Positions 37,023-47,452 of a DNA stretch of 64,000 bases are shown here, in pieces; within the stretch, counting starts at the first letter, position 1, and each line of letters opens with the position of its first letter. The notes below the pieces were generated by a model, which saw only the letters and a program-made list of their open reading frames with translations, ran no database searches and had not been told where the DNA came from. A program made the position numbers and the translations under genes. Source of the DNA: Actinomadura sp. J1-007 (lineage in GTDB: Bacteria > Actinomycetota > Actinomycetes > Streptosporangiales > Streptosporangiaceae); the NCBI RefSeq assembly GCF_009793335.1, contig NZ_WING01000003.1, forward strand, positions 372,001 through 436,000, given 5' to 3'.

Positions 37023-38801
37023 TCAGGGGCGGGTGAGCTCGGCGCGCAGCAGATCCAGCCCCATCGGGCCAAGATCCAGGGCGTCGCGGTGGAACGCCTT
37101 GAGGTCGAACGCCGCGCCGTCGCGGCGCCGCGCCGTCTCACGCGCCTCCAGCCACACCCGCTCCCCCAGCTTGTAGGCGATGGCCTGCGCGGGACGCCCC
37201 AGATAACGGTCGATCTCGAACGCGATCATCGCGTCGGTCTCCGGACCGGTGTGCGCCCGCAGGAACTCGCGCGCCAGCGCCGGCGTCCACCGCTCGCCCT
37301 CGTGGAAACCCGTCCCCGCCGGGATCGGCAGCTCCAGGTGCAGGCCGATGTCCAGCACGATCCGCGCCGCCCGGAACCGCTGCCCCCCGGCCAGCATCCC
37401 GAACCGGTGCCCCGGGTCGCGGTAGTGGCCGAGCTCGTCCATCAGCCGCTCGGCGTACAGCGCCCACCCCTCGCACGCCCCCGGATACAGCTCGCTGGAG
37501 GTCCGCTGGTACCGGTTGAGCGTCGCGGTGTTCAAGGTGGCCCCGCCGCACTGGAGATGATGGCCCGGCGCCCCCTCGTGGAACATCGTCGCCGGGACCG
37601 TCCAGGTCACGATGTCGGGATCGGTCACCGTCCACCACACCGTCCCCGGCCGGGACAGGTCCTCGGCGGGCGCCAGGTAGTAGATCCCCGCCTCCGCCGG
37701 CGGGATGCGGCAGTCGACGCGCCGCAGCGGCGCCGGGATGTCGAAGTGCGTCCCGTCCAGCTCCGCGATCGCCCGGTCGGCCAGCTCCTGGATCCAGTCG
37801 CGGAACGCCTCCGCGCCGTGCACCCGGTGCGCCGGATCGGCGTCCAGCGCCGCCCGCACCGCCTCGACCGGCTCGCCCGGCAGGATCTCCGCGCCGACCG
37901 CGGCCATCTCCCGCTCCACGCGCGCCAGCTCCTCCCAGCCCCACGCGTACGTGGCCTCCAGATCCAGCCGCGTCCCCAAAAAGTCCCTCACGCCGAGGGC
38001 GTACCGGTCGGCGCCCAGCGCGTCGCGTTCGGGCGCGTGCGCCGCCAGGTCATCGCGCAGGAACGCCCCGAACGCCGAAACCGCCGCCGACGCGGCGTCC
38101 GCCGCCACGTCCAGCGCGGCCCGCAACGGACCCTCGCCGTACCGGGGCGGCAGCGACCGCAGGTAGCGCGGCAGGTGACGGCAGTCCTCGACGTTGCGCA
38201 GCACCTGCGTCCGCGCCGCGACCCGCCCGTGCTCACGCGCCCGCACCAGCCCGTCCCGCAGCCCCTCCAGCGCGCCCGGCAGCCCCGCCAGCCGCGAACG
38301 CATCGCCTCCCACGGCGTGTCGGCCCCCTGGTCCAGCAGCTCGATCGCCTGCTGGAGCCGCTGCACGGGCCCGTCGATGGTGTCCAGATACCCCTCGCGT
38401 ACACCGGCGGCGTCCAACGCGAGGTCGGTCTCCAACCGTTCGCGCAGCACCTGCGCGGCGATCCGCGCCGCCCGCGCACGCGCCCCGTCCCCGCCGCCCG
38501 CGCCTCCGCCTCCCGGCGCGCCGCTTGCGGACGGCCCTGAGGACGCATCGCCCGGCACACCGCCCCCGGCCGCGTCCCCGCCTGCCGCGTTGCCGTCCGC
38601 AGCGGCCGAGTCGCCGGCGGTCAGGGCGTTGAGCTCGGCGAGCGTACGGCGCGCCAGGTCCGCGCGGGCCGCATGGCCTTCAGGACCGTAGTCGGTGAGG
38701 TTCGCCTCCTGACCGGCGATCCCCATCAGCGCCGCCATGCACGGTTCCAGCGCGGCGAAGTCGTCCACATAACGATCGGCAAGATCATCCAGAGCGCTCA
38801 C
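37023..38801 (-). CDS. DUF885-family protein, putative zinc-dependent hydrolase
   Basis: The product is 592 residues and belongs to DUF885, a family with a metallopeptidase-like HEXXH-related motif, here ATMFHEGAPGHHLQ. Other family blocks are YLDTIDGPVQRLQQAIELL, CRIPPAEAGIYYLAPAEDLSRPGTVWWTV, EGWALYAERLMDELGHYRDPGHRFGML and the end YLGRPAQAIAYKLGERVWLEARE. An Ala/Gly/Ser-rich insert near residues 62-105 is low-complexity DNA. It has no signal peptide, so it acts in the cytoplasm. Substrate is unknown. The start at 38801 is ATG, ten bases from the end of the damaged TetR gene. Confidence 0.9.
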   Translation of the reverse strand: MSALDDLADRYVDDFAALEPCMAALMGIAGQEANLTDYGPEGHAARADLARRTLAELNALTAGDSAAADGNAAGGDAAGGGVPGDASSGPSASGAPGGGGAGGGDGARARAARIAAQVLRERLETDLALDAAGVREGYLDTIDGPVQRLQQAIELLDQGADTPWEAMRSRLAGLPGALEGLRDGLVRAREHGRVAARTQVLRNVEDCRHLPRYLRSLPPRYGEGPLRAALDVAADAASAAVSAFGAFLRDDLAAHAPERDALGADRYALGVRDFLGTRLDLEATYAWGWEELARVEREMAAVGAEILPGEPVEAVRAALDADPAHRVHGAEAFRDWIQELADRAIAELDGTHFDIPAPLRRVDCRIPPAEAGIYYLAPAEDLSRPGTVWWTVTDPDIVTWTVPATMFHEGAPGHHLQCGGATLNTATLNRYQRTSSELYPGACEGWALYAERLMDELGHYRDPGHRFGMLAGGQRFRAARIVLDIGLHLELPIPAGTGFHEGERWTPALAREFLRAHTGPETDAMIAFEIDRYLGRPAQAIAYKLGERVWLEARETARRRDGAAFDLKAFHRDALDLGPMGLDLLRAELTRP

Positions 38802-38810
38802 CGGGCCAGG

Positions 38811-39452
38811 CTACGGACCGTCCCCGACCCTGTCGAAGCCTTTACGATCATGTGTCGGCACCGAGACCCGCCACCCCGCCGCCTCCGCGACCCACCGGTC
38901 GGCCTGCGCCGCCAGCCACGCGACACCCTCCTCCGCCCGCTCCCGCTCCCCGGTGTTCAGGAAATCGAGCTGCAACCCCGCGAACGCCGCGTTCTGCACC
39001 GTCGCGTACCGCCGCGCCGCGTCCCACGGCACCCCCGCACCCGGAACGACTCGGCCACGAACGCGATCCGGTCGGCCAGCAGCGTCGTCACCTGCCCCGC
39101 CAACCGCCCCCGGCCGCCAGCCCCTCGATCTCGTGCACCAGCCGCGTGAACGGCAGGTTCTCCTCCGCGAGCTGCGCCTCCCACGTCGCCCGCACGATGT
39201 CGCCCATCCCGCGCTCACCGTCCCAGCCCGGCATCGCCCGCAGCCACGCGCGCTGCCGCTCGTCCAGCCGCGCCAGCACCGCCCCAGCAACTCCTGCTTG
39301 TCGGCGAAATGATGCGTCAGCACCCGCGTGCTGTGCCCCAGATGCTCGGCCAGCGGACGCATCGACAGCATCAGCAGCCCGTACTCCGCCAGATACCCGA
39401 TCACCCCGTCCAGCAGCTCCGTACGGCGATGCGGGTCACGGGGCCTGGCCAT
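38811..39452 (-). pseudogene. TetR-family regulator with several apparent frameshifts
   Basis: The N-terminal HTH is intact (MARPRDPHRRTELLDGVIGYLAEYGLLMLSMRPLAEHLGHSTRVLTHHFADKQELL), then the ligand domain is split over three frames: MLARLDERQRAWLRAMPGWDGERGMGDIVRATWEAQLAEENLPFTRLVHEIEGLAA, VTTLLADRIAFVAESFRV and WDAARRYATVQNAAFAGLQLDFLNTGERERAEEGVAWLAAQADRWVAEA. Breaks are near 39285, 39100 and 39045. With three repairs it makes a normal TetR protein of about 215 residues, so it may be intact in the organism. It lies upstream of the DUF885 gene on the same strand. Confidence 0.7.
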
Positions 39453-39645
39453 GGCGATGCTCCTCAACGTCTCAGCGATCCCGCACCAACCCTAGTGATC
39501 CACCCCCCGAAACCCCTCCGCAAAATCCACCCCATCCGCCCCCGCGGCCCGCTCCCCCGCGACCCGCTCCCATGAACTACACCCCGGGAACCCACCGCAT
39601 CCACGGTCCTCCCACGGGCTGCCCCCATGGCCCTCCTCCCACGAG

Positions 39646-39713
39646 CTGCCCAGCGCGGCCTGCCCAGCGCGGCCTGCCCAGCGCGGAGGCGACCGCGGCC
39701 TGCCCAGCGCGGC
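39646..39713. repeat. 14-base tandem repeats beside the insertion sequence
   Basis: The unit CTGCCCAGCGCGGC occurs at 39646, 39660 and 39674 (last base changed) and again at 39700. It sits in the 330-base gap 39453-39784, which has no credible gene. It may have been part of the 3' end of a gene cut by the insertion sequence. Confidence 0.7.
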
Positions 39714-39781
39714 GGCAACGAGGTCCCAGCCATCACCCCGTCCCTCGACCCCATCTCCAGGGTCACCGGCAAGCCCACCGC

Positions 39782-40674
39782 CTAGGCCGTGTTTTGTGGA
39801 TCGTGGTTGAGCCACAGGACGAGGCTGGCGATGGTGACGACGGCGCGGTAGTGCGCGGCGAGCTTCTCGTAGCGGGTGGCCAGACCGCGGAAGCGTTTGA
39901 GCTGGTTGAAGCAGCGTTCGACGACGTTGCGGCGCCGGTAGCGGTCGGAGTCGAAGCCGCAGCGGCGATGCCCGCGGCGAGCGCGGGCGGCCAGCTGATC
40001 GCTGCGCTCAGGGATGGTGTGCGGGATGCGCCGTCGCCGCAGATAGCCGCGGATGATGCCAGTGGAGTAGCCCTTGTCGGCGATCAGGTGCCCGGGCCGC
40101 ACCCGTGGACGGCCCGGGCCGGCGCGTCGGACCTCGATGGCTTCGACGACCTCGATGAGCCGGGTGCAGTCGTTGATGTTGCCGGCGGTGAGGGTGAATG
40201 CCAGAGGCAGGCCGCGCCCATCGCAGGCCAGGTGGACTTTGGTGGTCAGCCCGCCGCGGGATCGCCCCAGTGCCTGCTCTGCTGCGAGCGATGCCGGTTT
40301 CGTCCCCGGGTGTTCCCCTTTTTGCGGGCGCCGGCGGCGTGCTGGTGGGCCCGCACGATGGTGGAGTCCACGCATACCGCCGACCAGTCCACCGCACCGA
40401 CCGCATCGTCGTGGACCTGGACGTGGGCCAGCAGCCGCTCCCAGGTCCCGTCGGCGCTCCAGCGGCGGAACCGCTGGTAGAGGGTCTGCCAGGGCCCGTA
40501 CCGGTCCGGGACGTCCCGCCAGTCGGCACCGGTGCGGATCTTCCACAAGATCCCATTGATCACTTGCCGGTGATCACGCCACCGCCCGCCAGGCCCGGAC
40601 GCGACCGGCAGCAACGGCTCGATCCGCGCCCAGGCCGCGTCGGTCAACTCGTGTCGACGCACCATGGCCACCAT
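39782..40674 (-). CDS. IS5-family DDE transposase, two frames joined by -1 frameshifting
   Basis: Frame A (starts 40674 or 40665) encodes the DUF4096-like N-terminal domain (HELTDAAWARIEPLLP ... GGRWRDHRQVINGILWKIRTGADWRDVPDRYGPWQTLYQRFRRW) and the first Asp (VCVDSTIVRAHQHA), ending at 40246 if unshifted. Frame B supplies ALGRSRGGLTTKVHLACDG, the second Asp (HLIADKGYST) and the Glu signature RRNVVERCFNQLKR. At 40324-40318 the minus strand reads C-AAA-AAG, a slippery heptamer that moves frame A exactly into frame B by -1, so the split is programmed rather than an error. The TAG stop (39784-39782) lies outside the inverted repeat, in the target sequence. Confidence 0.85.
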
Positions 40675-40714
40675 CAAGCCACAGCCCAAAGATCCAGATC
40701 CGCAAAACAGGCCC
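39785..40714 (-). mobile_element. IS5-family insertion sequence (IS427-like)
   Basis: A 930-base element is bounded by imperfect inverted repeats that share TGTTTTG and GGATC (GGCCGTGTTTTGTGGATC on the left, GGGCCTGTTTTGCGGATC on the right; 14 of 18 match). Both ends are flanked by CTAG, so the target duplication is TA or CTAG; the palindromic target makes the exact edge ambiguous. It carries one transposase in two overlapping frames. It lies against the 3' end of the lysE-like gene. Confidence 0.85.
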
Positions 40715-41628
40715 TAGCCGCCATCCACTCGGCGCGACTCCGCCACTCAGCGCGACTCCGCCGCCAGCCGTACGCCCAGGCCACCAGCACCACACCCGAC
40801 ACCTGCTCCAGCCGCCGCCGCACGATCGGCCGCTCCACCAGCCGCCGTGCCGCGCCGACCAGCCACACCACCACCGCGTACCAGAGCAGGTCGATCAGCG
40901 CCCACAGCACCGACAACGCCACCAGCGTCGCCAGCACCGGCCACCCCGGCGGCACGAACTGCGGCAGGAACGACACCGCGAACACCCCCGCCTTCGGGTT
41001 GGCGAAGTTCGTGATCAGCCCCAGCCGGAACGATCGCCACAACGACGCCCCTCTCCCACGCCACCCACACCCACGCCCGCAGCGTCCGGTCCCGCCGCAT
41101 CCCCCGCATTCCCTGCATCCCTCGCAGCGTCCACACCCACCGCGTCCCTCGCCGCACCTGCGGCCTCCAGAGCCGCCGCGTCCCCGGTCCGCCCAAAACC
41201 TGCGGCCGCTCCGCACCGCCCGCACCCGCTGCACCGCCCGCACCGTCAACCTCGCCCTCAACCCGGCCGCCCCGCGCCCGCGTCCCGCGCGAACGACCCG
41301 ACAACCCGAACCAGCCGCTCCACCACGCCCGCCCACCCGGCCCGCCACGCCGCGCCTCCCGCAACGCCCGCACACCGAACCACACCAACACCACCGCACC
41401 CGCGATCCGGAACCCGTCATACGCCAGCCGCGACGCCGACAGCAGCGCCGACAACCCACCGCCGCCGCCACACCCCACGCCAGCACGCCCGTCTCGTTCC
41501 CCAGCACGGTCGCCAGTCCCGCACGCCGCCCGAACGCAACGACTGACGCATGATGACGACGGTGCTCGGCCCGGCGCCACCGCGATCAGCACCGCCGCGC
41601 CCACAAAAGCGATCAGAGTTCCCAGCAT
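40715..41628 (-). pseudogene. LysE-family exporter, frameshifted and truncated by the insertion sequence
   Basis: Pieces of a LysE/RhtB amino-acid exporter are clear: MLGTLIAFVGAAVLIAVAPG, PSTVVIMRQSLRSGGVR, LSALLSASRLAYDGFRIAGAVVLVWFGVRALREARR, then SFRLGLITNFANPKAGVFAVSFLPQFVPPGWPVLATLVALSVLWALIDLLWYAVVVWLVGAARRLVERPIVRRRLEQVSGVVLVAWAYGW. At least four frame changes are needed. A low-complexity insert of roughly 90 residues separates the two halves, where normal members have about 20. The reading frame then enters the insertion sequence at 40714 and stops at 40674, so the last residues come from the element. Confidence 0.75.
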
Positions 41629-41672
41629 CCCCCATGCTCACCCGCGCCACCCCACCCGCAACACTTAATCCT

Positions 41673-41718
41673 CCGCATCCCCCCGCATCCCCCCGCATCC
41701 CCCGCATCCCCCGCATCC
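41673..41718. repeat. CGCATCCCC(C) tandem repeat
   Basis: Five consecutive 9-10-base units of CGCATCCCC(C) lie between the lysE-like start and the kinase-like gene's end. Variation between nine and ten bases is in the C-run, the kind of site where indels accumulate. Confidence 0.8.
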
Positions 41719-41755
41719 CACGGCGCCGCATCCGGCTCAGACAGGATCTCCCTCG

Positions 41756-42560
41756 TCAGACAGGATCTCCCTCGTCACCGCCGCCCCCCGACGGCCCAGG
41801 ACTCGGCGAACCAGGAGAACCGGGCGACCCCGGAGACGTCGGCGCACGCGACGGAGGCGGAGACGGCGGTACCGACGTCGCCCCCGGATCCGGACCCGTC
41901 GACGGAACCCGCACCGTCGGCGTCGGCTCCGGCGGCAACGGCGGCGGCTCCTTCACCTTCGGCTGACACGCGAACAGCACCATCATCAGCAACGCCACCG
42001 CCACCAGCACCGCCGCCAACGTCAGAACCGCCCCCACCAACCCGCGCTCGGGAGGACGCTCCCCACCGCCACCCCGCCCGGCTCCACCACCGGCGCCACC
42101 GGAGGACGCGCCAACGCCGGCTCCCCGACCCCAGCCAGTACGGCTGGAACTGCGGCCCATGCCGCCGCCCGCCCCGACCGAACCGCCCAGGAACGACCCT
42201 GCAAAGCCCCTGCAACGCCACCGAATCCAGGAAACGCTCCGCCCCCACCCGCTCCGACTCGTACGACGTCGCCACCCACGGCGCCGGCCCTCCAGCAACG
42301 CCGCCACCACCGGCGCCGGATCACCCGGCCCACATCCGGCTCCCGCCCCGTACGCGGCACCGCCGCCGCGATCGCCGCCCGGAACCGGTCACGCGCCGCC
42401 GCGTCACCCGCCGCACCCCGCGTCAACACCGCCACCGACGCCCGGCGCCCGCCCCGTCCACCCCCAGATACACGATCCCCGCCGGCGTCTCCGACAACCG
42501 CGCCGACAGACGGAACGGCCCCAACTGCGCAGGATCCCCCGGGGGCAACGGCCTCGACAT
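41756..42560 (-). pseudogene. Kinase-N-lobe-like membrane protein with several apparent frameshifts
   Basis: The start MSRPLPPGDPAQLGPFRLSARLSETPAGIVYLGVD resembles the glycine-rich loop and early strands of Ser/Thr kinases. It continues in other frames as AVLTRGAAGDAAARDRFRAAI, then MATSYESERVGAERFLDSVAL, then a membrane helix GLVGAVLTLAAVLVAVALLMMVLFACQP with a Pro/Ser/Gly tail (PKVKEPPPLPPEPTPTVR). At least four single-base changes, in G or C runs, are needed. No catalytic loop or DFG motif is present, so even if intact it would be a kinase-like, not active, protein. It is divergent from moxR. Confidence 0.55.
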
Positions 42561-42758
42561 GGCCGCCAGACTAACAACCACCCCTAGCATCGGCCCCGCA
42601 CGCACAACCCAAAACCGACCCCCCAGGCCCAGGCCCGCACCACCCCCGAGCAAACCGATCCCCCCGCGTACGCAGCTCTCCCGCACGACGGGGTACAAGT
42701 GATCGCGTAGGGTCGGAAGGCGCCGACCTGCACCCGGAGGACAGTGAGGAACGCCCAG

Positions 42759-43767
<1,009 letters not shown>

Positions 43768-43771
<4 letters not shown>

Positions 43772-44969
43772 CGGGACCGCCCATGACAGGCCCAGCCACG
43801 CCCGACCCGCACCCCGGCCCCGACCCCACCGGCGGCCCCGGCCCCACCGGCCCGGCGAACGCCCCGGCACCCCCACACCCGGCGCAGCAGCACCCGCAGC
43901 AGCAACCCACGCCCGAGCATCCGGCGCCGCAGCATCCGGCGCCCCACATGGTCGCCCCCGAACCCGCCGGCGCCCCGCCCCCGCCCGCACGCCGCAACGC
44001 CAAGATCGCCGAACTCGCCCCCGAACGCACCCTGCGCCGCCTCGAACTCTCCGTCACCCGACGCCTCGACGGCCTCCTCAACGGCGAACACCTCGGCCTC
44101 ATCCCCGGACCCGGCACCGAACTCGCCGAAGCCCGCCTCTACCAACCCGGCGAAGACGACGTCCGCCACATGGACTGGGCCGTCACCGCACGCACCACCA
44201 CCCCCCACGTCCGCGACATCATCGCCGACCACGAACTCGAAGCCTGGGCCCTCGTCGACATCACCCCCAGCATGGACTTCGGCACCGCCGACCGCGTCAA
44301 ACGCGAACTCGCCGTCGCCGCCCTCGCCGCCGTCGGCTTCCTCACCGTCCGCCTCGGCGACCGCGTCGGCGCCTACCTCCTCCACAACGACGGCCTCCGC
44401 CGCTGGCCCGCCCGCACCGGCAAAGCCAACCTCTACCGCCTCCTCCACACCGTCCTCGACACCCCCTCAGGCGACGAACGCCACCCCCACGCCCCCGCCC
44501 CGACGGCCTCACCACCGGCCTCACCTCCCTGCACCGCGGCCAGACCCGCCGCGGCCTCCGCGTCGTCATCTCCGACTTCCTCGACACCACCACCGACGCC
44601 GCCACACCACCCGCCTGGGAACGGCCCCTGCGCCGCCTCGCCACCCGCCACCAGGTCCTCGCCGTCGAGATCATCGACCCCCGCGAACTCGACCTCCCCG
44701 ACATCGGCCTCGTCGAGATGACCGACCCCGAAACCGGCGCCGTCCACGAGATCGTCCTCAACAAACGCGTCCGCAAGGCCTACGCCGAAGCCGCCGCCGC
44801 ACAACGCCTCCGCACCCGCGAAGCACTCCGCCGCTGCGGCGCCCACCACCTCGTCCTCCGCACCGACCGCGACTGGATCGCCGACATCGCCCGCTTCGCC
44901 CTCCGCCAGCGCCGCGCCGCCGGACGACCCGTCAGCGCCGGCACCGCCGCACCCGGGGGGCCGGCATGA
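43768..44969 (+). CDS. DUF58 protein (apparent frameshift)
   Basis: This is a VWA-like DUF58 protein encoded between MoxR and a VWA protein, as in many bacteria. The first ~75 residues are Pro/His/Gln/Gly-rich and unlike most members. The core follows: ERTLRRLELSVTRRLDGLLNGEHLGLIPGPGTELAEARLYQPGEDDVRHMDWAVTARTTTPHVRD (the PGDDxRxIDW-type motif) and EAWALVDITPSMDFGTA. Near 44490 one base is lost in a C-run; afterwards GLTTGLTSLHRGQTRRGLRVVISDFLDTT and HQVLAVEIIDPRELDLPDIGLVEMTDPETG read correctly. Both ends overlap neighbours by ATGA. Confidence 0.88.
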
Positions 44970-45913
44970 CCTTCCTGTCACCCGAACGCCTCTGGCTCCT
45001 CGCCCTCGTCCCCCTCCTCGCCGGCGCCTACATCATCCTCCAGATGCGCCGCCGCCAGTACGCCGTCCGCTTCACCAACCTCTCCCTCCTCGCCCAGGTC
45101 GCCCCCAAACGGCCCGGCTGGCGCCGCCACGTCGCCGCCCTCCTCTTCCTCGCCATGATCATCCTCATGATGGTCGGCTTCGCCCGCCCCGCCAGCTCCG
45201 TCAAGGTCCCCCGCGACCGCGCCACCGTCATGGTCGCCATCGACGTCTCCCTCTCGATGATGGCCAAGGACGTCCCCCCCACCCGCTTCGAAGCCGCCAA
45301 GTCCGCCGCCAAGAAGTTCATCCGCGACCTGCCCTCCCGCTTCAACGTCGGCGTCGTCTCCTTCGCCGGCAACGCCAACCTCGTCTCCGCCCCCTCCGCC
45401 GACCGCGAGGCCGCCACCGCCTCCATCGACCAGCTCGTCCTCGCCAAACGCACCGCCATCGGCGAAGCCGTCTTCACCTCCCTCCAAGGCGTACGCTCCT
45501 TCGACGCCCAGGCCAGCCAGGACCCGCCACCCGCCCACATCGTCCTGCTGTCCGACGGGGACAACACCACCGGCCGCACCGTCCAGGAAGCCATCGACGC
45601 CAGCCGCGCCGCCCACATCCCCGTCTCCACCATCGCGTTCGGCACCCCCTACGGCACCGTCGACATCGAAGGCGAGACCACCAGCGTCTCGGTCAACAAG
45701 GAGACCCTGCGCACCCTCGCCGACAACACCGACGGCAAGTCCTACGAAGCCGCCGACGCCGGCCAGCTCACCGACGTCTACGCCAACATCGGCAGCTCCC
45801 TCGGCTTCAAGATCGAGCACCGCGACGTCGCCGCCCGCTTCACCGGCATCGCCCTCCTTCTCGCCCTCGCCGCCGGCGGCGTCTCCCTCGCCTGGTTCTC
45901 CCGCCTCCCCTGA
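44966..45913 (+). CDS. VWA-domain membrane protein, BatA type
   Basis: The 315-residue product has an N-terminal helix (LWLLALVPLLAGAYIILQM), a second helix near 55-75 (VAALLFLAMIILMMVGFARP), a von Willebrand A domain with the metal site DVSLSM and LLSDGDNTTG, and a C-terminal helix (FTGIALLLALAAGGVSLAWF). It anchors the MoxR/DUF58 system in the membrane. It begins in an ATGA overlap with DUF58, completing a three-gene operon. Partner client proteins are unknown. Confidence 0.93.
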   Translation: MTFLSPERLWLLALVPLLAGAYIILQMRRRQYAVRFTNLSLLAQVAPKRPGWRRHVAALLFLAMIILMMVGFARPASSVKVPRDRATVMVAIDVSLSMMAKDVPPTRFEAAKSAAKKFIRDLPSRFNVGVVSFAGNANLVSAPSADREAATASIDQLVLAKRTAIGEAVFTSLQGVRSFDAQASQDPPPAHIVLLSDGDNTTGRTVQEAIDASRAAHIPVSTIAFGTPYGTVDIEGETTSVSVNKETLRTLADNTDGKSYEAADAGQLTDVYANIGSSLGFKIEHRDVAARFTGIALLLALAAGGVSLAWFSRLP

Positions 45914-45953
45914 CACCCGGCCCTCCGCCAGCCCCGCCAGCCTCCCGGACGGG

Positions 45954-46738
45954 TCAGCCCGCGCCCCGGCGCCGGGACCCCTCCGACGGACGCGGCAGGC
46001 AACCCGCCAGATCCGGCGGCGGCCGAGGCGGCCCCGTCCGCAACACCGCCAACGCCGCCAGGAACCCGCACAGCGTCGCCAGCAGATGCCCGAGATCCCA
46101 CAACGTACGGCTCCACACCACCGGCCCCAGCACCCCACCGCCAGCGCCGACACCCCCGCCCACAGCCACCGGCCCCGCATCAGCAGCACCGCCGCCGCGC
46201 ACCCCGCCACCATGATGTAGCTGACACCCACGTCCGTCTGCACCGCCAGCCGCGCCGGAGCCCGCCCCGTCTCCAGCGCCCGCCTCTCCACCAGCGCCGT
46301 CAGCAGCGAACCGAGCACGTGCCCCGACAGCCCGACGATGATGATCCGCGGCGTCCCGTACCGCCGCTCCGCCCACGCCACCACCGTCGCGAACGCCAGG
46401 ATGTACAGGCTCAGCCCCTCGCCCTTGTCGGCCACCCACAGCGCGCTGTCCAGCAGCGCCCGCAACGGCGCCCGATGCAGGTTGGCGAGATTGCTGCTCG
46501 CCAGCGTCGTCAGCAGATCCACCAGCGACGGCGGCGCCGACACCTGCACCAGCGTCGACGCCGTGAACACCGCGATGTAGACGAACGTCGCCGGCGCCGA
46601 CAGCACCCACGCGTGCAACGCCCGCGTACGCGGTGACCACCGCTCCACCAGGACGGCCGCGCGCTCCCACCACACGCCGAGCCCGCACAGCGCGTACCAC
46701 GCCAGCGCCACGACCACCGCACACGCAACGACCATCAC
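45954..46738 (-). CDS. Rhomboid-like membrane protein (apparent frameshift)
   Basis: This protein of about 260 residues has six or seven helices: VVVALAWYALCGLGVWW, FVYIAVFTASTLVQV, LSLYILAFATVVAWAERRYG, IIIVGLSGHVLGSLLTALVERRAL, VGVSYIMVAGCAAAVLLM, then WDLGHLLATLCGFLAALAVL. The GHVLGSLLT, DVGVSY and DLGHLLAT segments place it with the actinobacterial rhomboid-like group; the catalytic GxSG is replaced by VSYI, so proteolysis is doubtful. Near 46130 one base is missing so that LAVGVLGPVVWSRTLWDLGH can be read. It is convergent with the VWA gene and divergent from the methyltransferase. Confidence 0.75.
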
Positions 46739-46750
46739 GCCCCCGCGCTC

Positions 46751-47452
46751 ATGGACCCGTCGTCACCGGCACCTTCCCACCCCGCGCACCCGCCGCCCGG
46801 CACCGACACTCACCGGACGCTGATACGGTCGGCCGACGTGGGGGATCACTACTTCGCCGAACGGCCCGAGGCCGCCAGCCGCCGCGGCACCGTCGACCTC
46901 GTCCTGCGAGACCTGCATCTGCGGCTCACCACCGACCGGGGCATGTTCTCGCCCGACCGCGTCGACCCGGGCACCCGCATCCTCCTCGACACCGTTCCCC
47001 CTCCCCCGCCCGAAGGCGACCTCCTCGACCTGGGCTGCGGCTACGGCCCGATCGCCCTCACCATGGCTCGCCGCTCGCCTCGGGCGAGTGTATGGGGCGT
47101 TGACGTGAATCAGCGAGCGCTGGATTTGGCTGTGGAAAACTCTCAAGCCGCCGACCTTGACAATGTAAGGTTCGTACTGGCGGAGGAGATCGACGCCGGC
47201 GCCCGCTTCGACGCGATCTGGTCCAACCCCCCGATCCGCATCGGCAAGAGCGCCCTGCACGACCTCCTCCTCACCTGGCTCCCCCGCCTCACCCCCACCG
47301 GCCTCGCCCACCTCGTCGTCCAGAAGCACCTCGGCTCCGACTCCCTCCAGCGGTGGCTGAACGACCAGGGCTTCCCCACCGAGCGGATCGCCTCCAGGTC
47401 CGCCTACCGAGTCCTCGCCGTCTCCGCCCGCACGGAAGGTCAGCCCCGATGA
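46751..47452 (+). CDS. RsmC/RlmG-like class I methyltransferase
   Basis: This is a class I SAM methyltransferase of the MTS small-subunit type. It has LLDLGCGYGPIALTMARRSP (motif I), WGVDVNQRALDLAVENSQ and the catalytic NPPIRIGK (NPPxR), which in this family methylates guanine-N2 in rRNA. The ATG at 46751 or the in-frame GTG at 46838 (directly before GDHYFAE, where homologues start) are both possible. Bases 47085-47180 are clearly less GC-rich with unusual codons (GTATGG, TTGGCTGTGGAAAAC). The stop overlaps the next gene by ATGA. Confidence 0.87.
   Translation: MDPSSPAPSHPAHPPPGTDTHRTLIRSADVGDHYFAERPEAASRRGTVDLVLRDLHLRLTTDRGMFSPDRVDPGTRILLDTVPPPPPEGDLLDLGCGYGPIALTMARRSPRASVWGVDVNQRALDLAVENSQAADLDNVRFVLAEEIDAGARFDAIWSNPPIRIGKSALHDLLLTWLPRLTPTGLAHLVVQKHLGSDSLQRWLNDQGFPTERIASRSAYRVLAVSARTEGQPR

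Noticed and set aside
40246..40689. The split transposase as another sequencing error
   Set aside because: The overlap of frames, the exact -1 relation and the slippery heptamer at the junction match programmed frameshifting known in this group of insertion sequences.
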